Shown here in pieces: positions 16,250 through 24,784 of a stretch of DNA of 64,000 nucleotides. A program made the translations under genes and the position numbers. Source of the stretch: Chloroflexota bacterium (GTDB lineage Bacteria > Chloroflexota > Anaerolineae > Anaerolineales > Anaerolineaceae). The first letter of the stretch is position 1; the number at the start of each line of letters is the position of its first letter. Under the pieces are notes generated by a model. It did no database searches and was not told the DNA's origin. It saw only the letters and a program-made list of their open reading frames with translations. Location of the stretch: assembly GCA_023381565.1 (NCBI GenBank), contig JAMCRR010000197.1, forward strand, positions 82,811 to 146,810, written 5' to 3'.

Positions 16250-17158
16250 ATGATAAACGTTCATGCAGGTCTTCCAGAATTTGAGTACGTTAAGCCTGGG
16301 ACCATGGCAGAAGCCAGCCGGTTCCTGGTAGATCACGTTGGTGAGGCGCGCCTTTTCACCGGGGGGACAGACACTTTCGTACGCATGCGGGATGGGTTTT
16401 GGAAAGAAAAGTACCTGGTGGATGTAAAACACCTGCAGGGGATGAGAACGATCCGCTTTGACCCTGAAAAGGGCCTGACCCTGGGTGCGGCGGTGAATAT
16501 GAACGAGGTGATTGCCTCGGCCGAAGTCAACGCGCATTACCCCTTATTAGCCGAGGCAGCCCAAACGGTAGCCAGCTATCAGCTTCGCAACCGGGCAACG
16601 ATTGCCGGGAATATCTGCAACGCTTCTCCTGCGGGAGATACCCTCGGCGCCTGCCTCGTCTATAATGCCTCCCTGTATGTCCATGGTGTGGACGGCTTAC
16701 GCGATGAGCTGCTGCGCACCTTCTTCTGCGGGCCGGGGAAGACGGTCTTGCACGTTGGAGATATCGTGACCGAGCTCAACTTTCCGATCCCACCCCAGGG
16801 AGCGCGAGGGAAGTATATCAAGCTCGGGCGCAACGTCATCAGCGACCTGGCAATCGTCGGCATAACCGTGCTGGGTTTTCCGGACGCGGATGTTCCCTCG
16901 GGTTTCCGCTACCGGATTGCGCTGGCGTCTGTTGCCCCAACTCCGCTGGTGGTTGAGGCGGCCGGTGGGCTGTTGGAGGAGAAGGCTGCCTCAGCAGAAA
17001 CGATTGAGGCTGCCGCGCAGTTGGTGATGGAAGCCTGTTCGCCCATCGATGATGTACGGGGAAGCGCCAGGTACCGTAAATTAATGGTTCGTAACTTGAC
17101 CCGCCGCGCGCTTACTCAGGTAGCCAGCGATCTGGCAGCTTCTGGCGAAGCCCATTAG
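16250..17158 (+). CDS. Molybdenum hydroxylase FAD-binding subunit, set 2
   Basis: 302 residues from ATG 16250, with GAGGA nine bases upstream; an in-frame TTG at 16244 is too close to that site. The FAD loop reads FTGGTDTFVRMRDG (about residues 37-50), and LRNRATIAGNICNASPAGDTLG (about 108-129) is a strong family signature. It is only distantly similar to the set 1 subunit and is closer to xanthine dehydrogenase/YgfM-type proteins. It starts the second island operon (FAD, 2Fe-2S, Mo), followed by the decarboxylase genes. Confidence 0.92.
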   Translation: MINVHAGLPEFEYVKPGTMAEASRFLVDHVGEARLFTGGTDTFVRMRDGFWKEKYLVDVKHLQGMRTIRFDPEKGLTLGAAVNMNEVIASAEVNAHYPLLAEAAQTVASYQLRNRATIAGNICNASPAGDTLGACLVYNASLYVHGVDGLRDELLRTFFCGPGKTVLHVGDIVTELNFPIPPQGARGKYIKLGRNVISDLAIVGITVLGFPDADVPSGFRYRIALASVAPTPLVVEAAGGLLEEKAASAETIEAAAQLVMEACSPIDDVRGSARYRKLMVRNLTRRALTQVASDLAASGEAH

Positions 17159-17172
17159 AGGAGGCAACAACG

Positions 17173-17655
17173 ATGTCTAATCACAAGATCAATGTCACGG
17201 TCAATGGCGAGGTCGAGGTTGTAGAAGTCCCTGCGAATATGACTTTATTGCGCATGCTGCGGGAGAAGCTCGCCCTGACTGGCACGAAAAACGGTTGCTC
17301 GGCGGGTGAATGCGGCGCTTGTACGGTGATCTTGAATGGCGAGCCGGTGAACAGCTGCATGGTCCTGGCCGTCGAATGCGATGGAGCTTCAGTCATGACG
17401 ATCGAAGGCCTCTCGAAAGATGGCCAGCTGCATGCCTTGCAGCAAGCGGTGATCGACCAGGGGGCTGTGCAGTGCGGCTTTTGCACACCAGGGGTTCTCA
17501 TGTCGGCATATGCTTTGCTGCAGCGGAATGCCAAACCGACCGATGAAGAGATACGCGAAGCCCTGGTGGGGAACCTGTGCCGCTGCACGGGGTACAACCG
17601 CATTGTCGAGGCGGTCAAGCAAGCAGCCGATCAGCCAGAAACTGTGGCTGCGTGA
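17173..17655 (+). CDS. Molybdenum hydroxylase 2Fe-2S subunit, set 2
   Basis: 160 residues with both clusters: CSAGECGACT (about residues 43-52) plus a following Cys, and CGFCTPGVLM with CRCTGY near residues 100 and 138. It begins HKINVTVNGE, as expected for this family. AGAGGAGG-type sequence lies a few bases before the ATG. It is separated from the FAD gene by 14 bases. The 81 bases to the next gene hold no other feature. Confidence 0.94.
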   Translation: MSNHKINVTVNGEVEVVEVPANMTLLRMLREKLALTGTKNGCSAGECGACTVILNGEPVNSCMVLAVECDGASVMTIEGLSKDGQLHALQQAVIDQGAVQCGFCTPGVLMSAYALLQRNAKPTDEEIREALVGNLCRCTGYNRIVEAVKQAADQPETVAA

Positions 17656-17736
17656 TGCAGGGACCGCCGGCCGGCCAGTAACCATGGTTCGGCAAAGGCG
17701 GCTTACGGGCAGTTTCACCGCAGTGTGGAGGATACT

Positions 17737-20097
17737 ATGGCAAATAAGGAAGCTCAGCGAGAGAAGATCCCGAATCCAATCGGGGTGAGCGTACCTCGTA
17801 TTGATGCACGTGAGAAAGTCACCGGAGCGGCAATTTACGCGGACGATATTCAATATGGTCCCGGATTGTTATACGCGCGGATTAAACGCAGCCCTCATCC
17901 TCATGCGCTGATCAAGAGTATTGATTGTAGTAAAGCCAAGGCGCTACCGGGGGTTAAAGCGGTTGTCACTGGAGATGATTTCCCGGGATATATCGGCCTG
18001 TACCTGCAGGACCGCTATATTTTCTGCCGGGACCGGGTGCGCTACGTCGGCGACCCGGTGGCGGGTGTGGCTGCGATCAGCGAAGAGATTGCTGAGCAAG
18101 CTGTGGAGCTGATCAATGTGGAGTATGAGGTGCTGGAGCCGGTATTAAACCCTGAGTTCGGCGCCGGGCCGGATGCAGCCATCATCCACCCAAAACTGGG
18201 CGAATACGTTGTGGCCAACTTCATCTTCCCCGAGCCGGGATCCAATATCTCCAACCATTTTCGCATCCGCAAGGGAGATGTGGAGGGTGCCTGGAAAGAC
18301 TGTGCCGCGATTGTCGAGAAGCGATACCAGATACCGCACGTGCAGCACGTGCCAATCGAACCCCACATCGCTGTTGCGAAAGTCGACGAGAATGGGAAAG
18401 TGACCCTGTGGGGGAGCTCGCAGTCGCCTTTCGCGCAGCGGAACCTGATCGCATCTGCATTGGGAAAATCGCAGAGCGATGTAGAAGTGATTGCGCCTTT
18501 TGTTGGCGGCGGTTTTGGTTCGAAGGCCGGGGTTAGCATGGAATCGCTGGCAGTGGCTATCGCCACGAGGGTCAAGGGACGCCCGGTCAAACTGCGTCTA
18601 ACTCGTGAGGAGGAGTTTTATACAGCCTTCGTACGCCAGGGGCTGATCGCTTATTTCAAGATGGGCTGCGACAAGGATGGGCGCTTGCTGGCCATGGAGA
18701 ACCGCTTTTATTGGGACGGCGGGGCGTACACCGAATACAGCGTCAATATTACCCGGGCAGCCGGGTACAGCAGCTCTGGTCCGTATGACGTCCCCAACGT
18801 CAAGGCCGACAGCTATTGTGTATATACCAACCACCCGGTAACAGGCCCGATGCGCGGTTTTGGGATGCCCGAAATGCATTCGGGTTTGGAGCAGTGCATC
18901 GATGACCTGGCCCATGAGATTGGCATCGACCCCGTACAGTTCCGCCTGCTCAACTGCGTGCGCACCGGCGATACGATTGTGACCGGGATGAAGATGCACC
19001 CCACCGGCCTTTCGGAGTGTATCGAAAAGGTAGCTAAAGCCATCCAGTGGGGAGAGAAAGCGCCTCCCAGTGCCCCGAACAAAAGGCGTGGAAAAGGGAT
19101 TGCCATCATGTGGAAGGCTCCAGCCATGCCTCCGAATGCAGGTTCGAGCGCCTGGGTTGAAATGAACGAAGATGGCACGGCGACAGTCGGTGTAGGCGGG
19201 CAGGAGCTGGGTCAGGGGACCTTCACGGTGATGGCACAGATGGCGGCTGGAGCTCTGGGTATCCCTTACGAGGATGTGCGTGTAGCCAGACCAGTCGATA
19301 CGGATTACAGCCCCTATGAATGGCAGACGGTAGCCAGCCGCCTGACCTGGAGCATGGGGAATGCCGTGGTCAACGCGGCGAAAGATGCCCGCCGGCAGAT
19401 CCTTGAAATGGTGGCTCAATCCTGGGATGAGAACCCGGATGATCTGGATATCGTCAACGGTGTGGTGATCTCGTACAAATCCGAAGAAGCAGTGCCTCTG
19501 AAAAACCTGGTGATCTACGGCTTACCGAAACCCAACGACCAGGGCTGGATTGGCGGGCCGGTGGTGGGGCGGGGCAAATTTATGCCGACCTACGTCACCG
19601 GGCTGGATCCTCAAACCGGGCAGGGACCGCGCGCTGTAGTGCACTATACCACCGGCGCTGAGGCTGTTGAGCTGGAAGTGGACATCGAAACCGGAAAGGT
19701 GGAGGTGATCCGGGGAGTAGCGGCGTTCGATGTCGGCAAGGCGATCAACCCGGATATGGTCAAAGCACAGGTAGAGGGCGGGTTTGTCCAGGGCCTGAGC
19801 ACCGCATTCTTCGAAAGCCTGATCCTGAAAGATGGGGTGCTGCAAAATCCAAGCTTTGTCGATTACCGTATCGCCACCAGCGCTGATGCGCCCAAGGACA
19901 TTCAGGCGATTATAGTCGAGGTGGCTCAAGACGATGGCCCCTATGGCGCGCGCGGGGTTGGCGAGCATCCCCTCGTTCCCACTATCCCTGCCATCGGCAA
20001 CGCCATCTACGACGCAATTGGGGTGCGAGTGGGGGCGCCGCCCTTCTCGGCAGAGAAAGTTTACCTGGCCATGGTAGACGCCGGGATCATCGCATAA
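17737..20097 (+). CDS. Molybdenum hydroxylase large Mo-cofactor subunit, set 2
   Basis: 786 residues from ATG 17737, with GGAGGA five bases upstream (a GTG at 17725 would overlap that site). It has VGGGFGSKAGVSME at about residues 250-263, PMRGFGMPEMHSGLEQ at about 370, GGQELGQGTFTVMAQ at about 490 and GARGVGEHPLVPT with the catalytic Glu near the C-terminus. These are xanthine dehydrogenase-family hallmarks. It differs clearly from set 1, so the two enzymes probably act on different substrates or different steps. The CO dehydrogenase Cys loop is absent. It is the third gene of the operon, and a hairpin follows the stop codon. Confidence 0.92.
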   Translation: MANKEAQREKIPNPIGVSVPRIDAREKVTGAAIYADDIQYGPGLLYARIKRSPHPHALIKSIDCSKAKALPGVKAVVTGDDFPGYIGLYLQDRYIFCRDRVRYVGDPVAGVAAISEEIAEQAVELINVEYEVLEPVLNPEFGAGPDAAIIHPKLGEYVVANFIFPEPGSNISNHFRIRKGDVEGAWKDCAAIVEKRYQIPHVQHVPIEPHIAVAKVDENGKVTLWGSSQSPFAQRNLIASALGKSQSDVEVIAPFVGGGFGSKAGVSMESLAVAIATRVKGRPVKLRLTREEEFYTAFVRQGLIAYFKMGCDKDGRLLAMENRFYWDGGAYTEYSVNITRAAGYSSSGPYDVPNVKADSYCVYTNHPVTGPMRGFGMPEMHSGLEQCIDDLAHEIGIDPVQFRLLNCVRTGDTIVTGMKMHPTGLSECIEKVAKAIQWGEKAPPSAPNKRRGKGIAIMWKAPAMPPNAGSSAWVEMNEDGTATVGVGGQELGQGTFTVMAQMAAGALGIPYEDVRVARPVDTDYSPYEWQTVASRLTWSMGNAVVNAAKDARRQILEMVAQSWDENPDDLDIVNGVVISYKSEEAVPLKNLVIYGLPKPNDQGWIGGPVVGRGKFMPTYVTGLDPQTGQGPRAVVHYTTGAEAVELEVDIETGKVEVIRGVAAFDVGKAINPDMVKAQVEGGFVQGLSTAFFESLILKDGVLQNPSFVDYRIATSADAPKDIQAIIVEVAQDDGPYGARGVGEHPLVPTIPAIGNAIYDAIGVRVGAPPFSAEKVYLAMVDAGIIA

Positions 20098-20126
20098 GCC
20101 ACAGGGAACAATATTTATGTAAAAAC

Positions 20127-20162
20127 ACTTGCCCATTCCAATCAATTCTGAGATGGGCAAGT
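20127..20162 (+). terminator. Terminator-like hairpin between Mo hydroxylase set 2 and the decarboxylase genes
   Basis: ACTTGCCCAT (20127-20136) pairs perfectly with ATGGGCAAGT (20153-20162) around a 16-base loop, followed by ATTTTC. The short T-run suggests partial termination, so the decarboxylase genes may be expressed at a lower level or from their own promoter. Confidence 0.6.
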
Positions 20163-20201
20163 ATTTTCAAGAATAAAGGACTGTTCTTCAGGAGTCGAAA
20201 T

Positions 20202-21809
20202 ATGGAATTAACGGAAAACAATCAACCCAAGTCTGAGGAAGTGGAGGGAGTTCAGATCGATCCTCATCAAGCAATGATCGACGAGCTCAAAGAAAAACGC
20301 TCTCAGGCTTCCCAGGGAGGGGGCAAAGCACGCATTGACGCTCAGCGCGCTAAGGGCAAACAAACGGCGCGGGAACGCGTTTACAAACTCCTCGACGAAG
20401 GGTCTTTCCAGGAAGTCGACGCGCTCATGTCTCACCGCCACACCGATTTTGGCATGGATCAGCAGCGCTTCCTTGGGGATGGTGTGGTGACCGGCTTTGG
20501 CAAGATCAACGGACGCCGCGTATGCGTCTATGCCCAGGATTTCACCATCCTGGGAGGGACGTTTTCGGAGGTAGCCGGGCAAAAAGTCAGCAAGCTCATG
20601 GACCTGGCTATGGAAGCCGGAGTACCGGTGATTGCCCTCAATGACAGCGGTGGTGCTCGCATCCAGGAAGGTGTCCATTCGTTGGATGCCTATGGACAGC
20701 TTTTCTGGCGCAACACGCAGGCCAGTGGAGTGATTCCCCAGCTCAGTGTGATCATGGGGCCCTGCGCAGGGGGAGCGGTGTATTCTCCAGGACTGACCGA
20801 TTTCATCTTTATGTCTGCTCAAACGAGTAATATGTTCATCACCGGGCCTGAGGTGATCAAAACCGTGACCGGCGAAACGGTCGACTTTGAAACACTGGGC
20901 GGGGCCTCGGCGCACAGCGCGACCAGTGGCGTAGCTCACTTCGTAGGCAGCAGTGAGGACCACACGCTCGAGCTGGTGAGGACTTTAATCGGTTACTTGC
21001 CCTCGAACAACGCCGAACCGGCGCCTGCGATCGTGCCTGAAGATGACCCCAATCGCAAGGATGCTTTGCTTAACCGCATCGTGCCCGCTGACCCCAATGA
21101 GCCTTACGATATGAAGGAAGTCATCATCCGGATAGTCGATACGGGCAGCTTCTTCGAGGTGCATGAAAATTTTGCCCGCAATGCCTTGGTCGGGTTCGCC
21201 CGGCTGCACGGCCAGGTGGTGGGCATTGTTGCCCAGCAGCCCATGTACCTGGCAGGGTGTATCGACATAGACGCCTCGGATAAGATGGCCCGCTTCGTGC
21301 GCTTCTGCGATGCCTTCAATATCCCCCTGGTCACATTTGTCGATTCTCCAGGATTCTTACCCGGTGTGGTGCAGGAGCACGGCGGGATCATCCGGCACGG
21401 TGCAAAGATCGTCTACGCATACTCGGAAGCCACCGTTCCAATGGTCTCGATCGTTACCCGCAAGGGCTATGGGGGCGCCTACCTGGTGATGGGCAGCAAG
21501 AGCATCCACGCTGACCTGGCTTTTGCCTGGCCAACGGCCGAAATTGCCGTTATGGGTGCAGACGGCGCGGTCAACATCCTGTATCGTAAGCAGATTCAGG
21601 AAAAAGAAAATGCAGCCGAAGAAAGAAAACGCCTGATCAAAGAATTCCGGGAGAAATTCTCCAATCCTTACCAGGCGGCGAAATTCGGGTTTGTCGATGA
21701 AGTTCTGATCCCCGAAGAAACCCGGCCGAGGCTCATCGGCGCGTTGGAACTGCTGCGAGATAAGCATCACACTCGCTTTCCCAGGAAGCATGGTACCATG
21801 CCGTTATGA
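20202..21809 (+). CDS. mmdA: Carboxyltransferase subunit of a Na+-pumping biotin decarboxylase (MmdA/PccB family)
   Basis: 535 residues. The two crotonase-like halves have HTDFGMDQ, INDSGGARIQEG, MGPCAGGAVYSP and FITGPEVIKTVTGE in the first, and VDSPGFLPGVVQEHGGIIRHGAK and RKGYGGAYLVMGSK in the second. This matches MmdA of methylmalonyl-CoA decarboxylase and PccB, and is shorter than glutaconyl-CoA decarboxylase alpha. It moves CO2 from an acyl-CoA to biotin. The three genes that follow complete a Na+-pump complex, so decarboxylation with Na+ export is favoured over ATP-driven carboxylation; no biotin carboxylase gene is present. The substrate could be methylmalonyl-CoA or malonyl-CoA. Confidence 0.9.
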   Translation: MELTENNQPKSEEVEGVQIDPHQAMIDELKEKRSQASQGGGKARIDAQRAKGKQTARERVYKLLDEGSFQEVDALMSHRHTDFGMDQQRFLGDGVVTGFGKINGRRVCVYAQDFTILGGTFSEVAGQKVSKLMDLAMEAGVPVIALNDSGGARIQEGVHSLDAYGQLFWRNTQASGVIPQLSVIMGPCAGGAVYSPGLTDFIFMSAQTSNMFITGPEVIKTVTGETVDFETLGGASAHSATSGVAHFVGSSEDHTLELVRTLIGYLPSNNAEPAPAIVPEDDPNRKDALLNRIVPADPNEPYDMKEVIIRIVDTGSFFEVHENFARNALVGFARLHGQVVGIVAQQPMYLAGCIDIDASDKMARFVRFCDAFNIPLVTFVDSPGFLPGVVQEHGGIIRHGAKIVYAYSEATVPMVSIVTRKGYGGAYLVMGSKSIHADLAFAWPTAEIAVMGADGAVNILYRKQIQEKENAAEERKRLIKEFREKFSNPYQAAKFGFVDEVLIPEETRPRLIGALELLRDKHHTRFPRKHGTMPL

Positions 21810-21840
21810 GCTCGGCAACGTATAAGATGGAGGTGGACAC

Positions 21841-22194
21841 TTGAGTGAATTCACGCAAGGTTTGATGGTGAGCCTGTGGGGATTGGCGTCGACTTTTATC
21901 GCCATTGGCTTGCTGGTTGTGGTCATCATCTTGATCGACAAAGCTTTTCCGGAAAAGGCTGAAGAAGAGAAAGAAGAAGTCCCGGAACTTTCTACCAGCA
22001 TCCTTTGTGAGACCGAGCCGCCGGTATCAGAAGCTGAGATCGCCGCGGTGATTGCAGCCGCGATCTACGCATTAAGGGAAACAGAACCGGTATCCGCTGA
22101 CCTGGGCCGGGCATTGGAAGCCGGCCACGGACCCTGGTGGGCGATGCACCAGACGTCTAACGCGACCCATCAATTGAGGAGATCTGAGAAGTGA
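21841..22194 (+). CDS. mmdD: Na+-pump decarboxylase small membrane subunit (OadG/MmdD family)
   Basis: 117 residues from a TTG start with GGAGGTGG seven bases upstream. One N-terminal transmembrane helix (about residues 10-33) is followed by a Glu/Lys-rich stretch and a soluble C-terminus with PPVSEAEIAAVIAAAIYAL, the usual OadG/MmdD layout. This subunit anchors the carboxyltransferase to the membrane beta subunit. The last four bases overlap the next gene, so translation is coupled. Confidence 0.85.
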   Translation: MSEFTQGLMVSLWGLASTFIAIGLLVVVIILIDKAFPEKAEEEKEEVPELSTSILCETEPPVSEAEIAAVIAAAIYALRETEPVSADLGRALEAGHGPWWAMHQTSNATHQLRRSEK

Positions 22195-22679
22195 ATATAC
22201 AAATCAATAAGCCAATCAAGATCGTAATCAATGGGAAGACTTATGAGGTTGAGGTCGATGAAGCTGGCGACACCACTATGACGGTCTGCGTCAATGGAGA
22301 ATATTTCACTGTGGAACTCGAAGAAGAGTTCCGCCTGGCAAGCCAGCCAAAACCCCTGCCTGCAGCGGCTGAGCCGAAAACGCCACCGGCGCCGCCAAAG
22401 CCTGCACCAGTTACCCAACCCGTGCGTCCGGTTCAGACGCCAACCCCGGCTGCCGGACCCGGACAGGGGTTTCAGATCAAGGCGCCTATGCCTGGCACAA
22501 TCCTGGACATTAACGTCAAGGTCGGTGAAACGGTACAGGTCGGTAAGCAGCTTTGCGCGCTAGAAGCCATGAAGATGAAAAACGCCATCCGGGCGCCCAA
22601 AGAGGGAGTCGTCGCCAGCGTGAACGTGAACGAAGGGCAGACGGTTGCCTACGGGATGCTGTTGTTCATCCTGGAGTGA
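22191..22679 (+). CDS. mmdC: Biotin carboxyl carrier subunit of the Na+-pump decarboxylase
   Basis: 162 residues from GTG 22191, overlapping the stop of the previous gene. An N-terminal basic/acidic segment (1-55) leads into a Pro/Ala-rich flexible linker (about 58-92), then a biotinyl domain (about 93-162). The biotin-acceptor lysine is K128 in LEAMKMKNAI. It shuttles carboxyl-biotin between the carboxyltransferase and the membrane pump. The layout matches MmdC and GcdC rather than the short acetyl-CoA carboxylase carrier. Confidence 0.93.
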   Translation: MNIQINKPIKIVINGKTYEVEVDEAGDTTMTVCVNGEYFTVELEEEFRLASQPKPLPAAAEPKTPPAPPKPAPVTQPVRPVQTPTPAAGPGQGFQIKAPMPGTILDINVKVGETVQVGKQLCALEAMKMKNAIRAPKEGVVASVNVNEGQTVAYGMLLFILE

Positions 22680-22686
22680 GGCATTC

Positions 22687-23808
22687 ATGACAAATTATCT
22701 GCAACTCCTCTTACAAGGTCCTCTTCATTTCGATTGGCGGATGGCTATCATGATGGTGATCGGGGGCGTCCTGATCTACCTCGCCATCGCTAAAGACTTC
22801 GAGCCGGTCTTGCTGCTGCCCATTGGCTTTGGGGCGATCCTCACCAATCTCCCTCTGACCGGTATCACTGATGCGGGTGGGCTGCTCGGGATCCTTTACA
22901 ATGCTGGCATCCAGACCGAGCTATTCCCGTTGCTGATTTTCATCGGTATCGGGGCCATGACCGACTTTGGACCGCTACTTGAAAACCCGCGCATGGCCTT
23001 TCTGGGGGCAGCCGGTCAGTTCGGGATTTTCGCCACGCTCCTGCTGGCATTGATGGTTGGTTTTCGGCTGAATGAGGCTGCTTCGATCGGGATAATCGGA
23101 GCGATCGATGGGCCTACAGCGATCTATGTTTCCTCAAAACTGGCGCCCCATTTGCTCGGTCCGATTGCGGTCACGGCTTACAGCTATATGTCGCTGGTAC
23201 CGATCATTCAACCGCCGGTGATGCGCCTTCTGACCAACCAGAAAGAACGGCTTGTACGCATGCCGTATTCGGAGCGCAAAGTATCCCGCACAACCCGCAT
23301 CGTCTTCCCCATTGTCGTCACGATCATCATTTCATTCCTCTCTCCGAAAGCGTCGCCGTTGATCGCCTCTCTGATGTTTGGCAACTTGCTGCGTGAATCG
23401 CTGGCTGTGGAACGCTTGAGCAAAGCAGCACAGAATGAGATCGCCAATGTGACGACGGTTTTCTTGGGATTGACCATCGGTTCCACCATGACCGGAGCGA
23501 CCTTTATCCAACCTACCACACTCCTCATCCTGGCAATGGGACTGCTGGCATTTATTTTCGATACTGCGGGTGGCGTGCTATTGGGCAAGTTATTCTATTG
23601 GCTATCCAATAAGAAGTTCAACCCCTTAATCGGGGCAGCAGGCATCAGCGCATTCCCAATGTCTGCCCGCATCGTCCAACGCTTTGCCGCGAAGTATGAT
23701 TTCGAGAACTTTCTATTAATGCACGCGATGGGCGCCAACGCTGCCGGGCAGTTAGGCAGCGTGGTTGCCGGCGGGATAGTCCTGGCTATTTTGGCGGGAT
23801 CCTTCTGA
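22687..23808 (+). CDS. mmdB: Na+-transporting decarboxylase beta subunit (OadB/MmdB/GcdB)
   Basis: 373 residues from ATG 22687, with GGAGTGAGG close upstream; an earlier in-frame start at 22645 lies inside the carrier gene. It has about ten hydrophobic segments and the family's conserved stretches LLLPIGFGAILTNLP, GAIDGPTAIYVSSKLAP (with the Na+-linked Asp) and TAYSYMSLVPIIQPP. This subunit decarboxylates carboxybiotin and exports Na+. With the three genes before it, the complex is complete. An Na+ gradient made this way can drive ATP synthesis or the NCS2 permease. Confidence 0.94.
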   Translation: MTNYLQLLLQGPLHFDWRMAIMMVIGGVLIYLAIAKDFEPVLLLPIGFGAILTNLPLTGITDAGGLLGILYNAGIQTELFPLLIFIGIGAMTDFGPLLENPRMAFLGAAGQFGIFATLLLALMVGFRLNEAASIGIIGAIDGPTAIYVSSKLAPHLLGPIAVTAYSYMSLVPIIQPPVMRLLTNQKERLVRMPYSERKVSRTTRIVFPIVVTIIISFLSPKASPLIASLMFGNLLRESLAVERLSKAAQNEIANVTTVFLGLTIGSTMTGATFIQPTTLLILAMGLLAFIFDTAGGVLLGKLFYWLSNKKFNPLIGAAGISAFPMSARIVQRFAAKYDFENFLLMHAMGANAAGQLGSVVAGGIVLAILAGSF

Positions 23809-23870
23809 GTTGGTGAATGGATCAATCCGAGGGGTTAACCCAATATCTATTAATCAAAAAGGAGAAAACC

Positions 23871-24752
23871 ATGAAACTGATCGATCTGACTATTCCTTTG
23901 GGCGTTGGCACGCCTCCCTGGCCTACTTATGAGCCCCTGCAGCTTAAATACTTCAAGCGTCTGTCTTCTAATGGCGCAAACGGGCAGGTTTTGACGCATT
24001 CCAACCACCTGGGCACCCACCTGGATGGCGAAATCCACTTCCATACCCCTGGCAAAGACATCGCTCAACTGGAGTTGGATTACCTGGTGAACGAGGGCGC
24101 TATCGTCGATTTGAGCGATTGCGTGGGTGATTACGACGTGTACACCAGCAAAATGATCGAGGATAAAGTTGAGGTTCACGAGGGCGATATTCTCATCCTG
24201 CATACCGGGTATCACCACTTCGGCTGGGATATGCCCACAGCCAATGAAGTACGTTACATGGTGCAGCACCCTGGACCTGATCGTGAAATGGCTGAGTGGA
24301 TGAAGAAAAAGAAGATCAAATGGTTTGGGGTCGACTGCGGCAGTGCAGATCACCCCATGAACACGATCGTGCGCGACTGGGCTCCGCGCCAGGCACGCAT
24401 CGCCGATAAGGTCTTCCGCAAGAAATTTGGCAAGCCGATGGCTGAGGTCTTCGACGATACCAAATATCAGCTGATGCATCTGGAAATGTTCCCGTATGGG
24501 ATCATTCATGCCGAATGCATCGGCGGTGAGATTGATCTTCTCTTGAATAAGCGGTTAAAAATCGGTTTCTTCCCCTGGCGCTTCGTCGATGGCGAGTCCT
24601 GCATCGGCAGGTGTGTGGCGATGGTGGAGGATGACGAGTACGAAGAGCTAATGCAGAAGAAGGCTACCATGCCCAAGACGAAGTTCGGAGATGCCTTCAA
24701 CCCCAAGCACGTCGAGATCATCAACCAGCATACAGCAGAAAACCTGGCCTGA
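23871..24752 (+). CDS. Cyclase-family (kynurenine formamidase/isatin hydrolase-like) metal-dependent hydrolase
   Basis: 293 residues from ATG 23871, with AAGGAG seven bases upstream; the longer reading from 23817 lacks a ribosome site. It is a single-domain relative of both halves of the 557-residue protein at 5083-6756. The metal motif HLGTHLDGEIHF is intact (H46, H50, D52, H56). Further shared motifs are HTGYHHFGWD and VDCGSADHPMNT. It probably hydrolyses an amide or lactam bond in the cytoplasm. The position after the decarboxylase genes and before the GNAT-like paralogue repeats the cyclase/GNAT pairing seen at the left end of the island. Confidence 0.88.
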   Translation: MKLIDLTIPLGVGTPPWPTYEPLQLKYFKRLSSNGANGQVLTHSNHLGTHLDGEIHFHTPGKDIAQLELDYLVNEGAIVDLSDCVGDYDVYTSKMIEDKVEVHEGDILILHTGYHHFGWDMPTANEVRYMVQHPGPDREMAEWMKKKKIKWFGVDCGSADHPMNTIVRDWAPRQARIADKVFRKKFGKPMAEVFDDTKYQLMHLEMFPYGIIHAECIGGEIDLLLNKRLKIGFFPWRFVDGESCIGRCVAMVEDDEYEELMQKKATMPKTKFGDAFNPKHVEIINQHTAENLA

Positions 24753-24784
24753 TTAATATTCCTTCACCGTAGAGGAGATGATAA

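Noticed and set aside
18598-19419. 273-codon frame antisense to the set 2 Mo subunit
   Set aside because: Same reasoning: a long shadow frame in GC-rich sequence.
8273-20097. Selenocysteine in the Mo hydroxylases, given selB in the window
   Set aside because: Both large subunits are uninterrupted and no in-frame UGA was found at an active-site position.
20202-22679. Propionyl-CoA or acetyl-CoA carboxylase
   Set aside because: No biotin carboxylase gene is present, and OadG and OadB homologues complete a decarboxylase pump instead.
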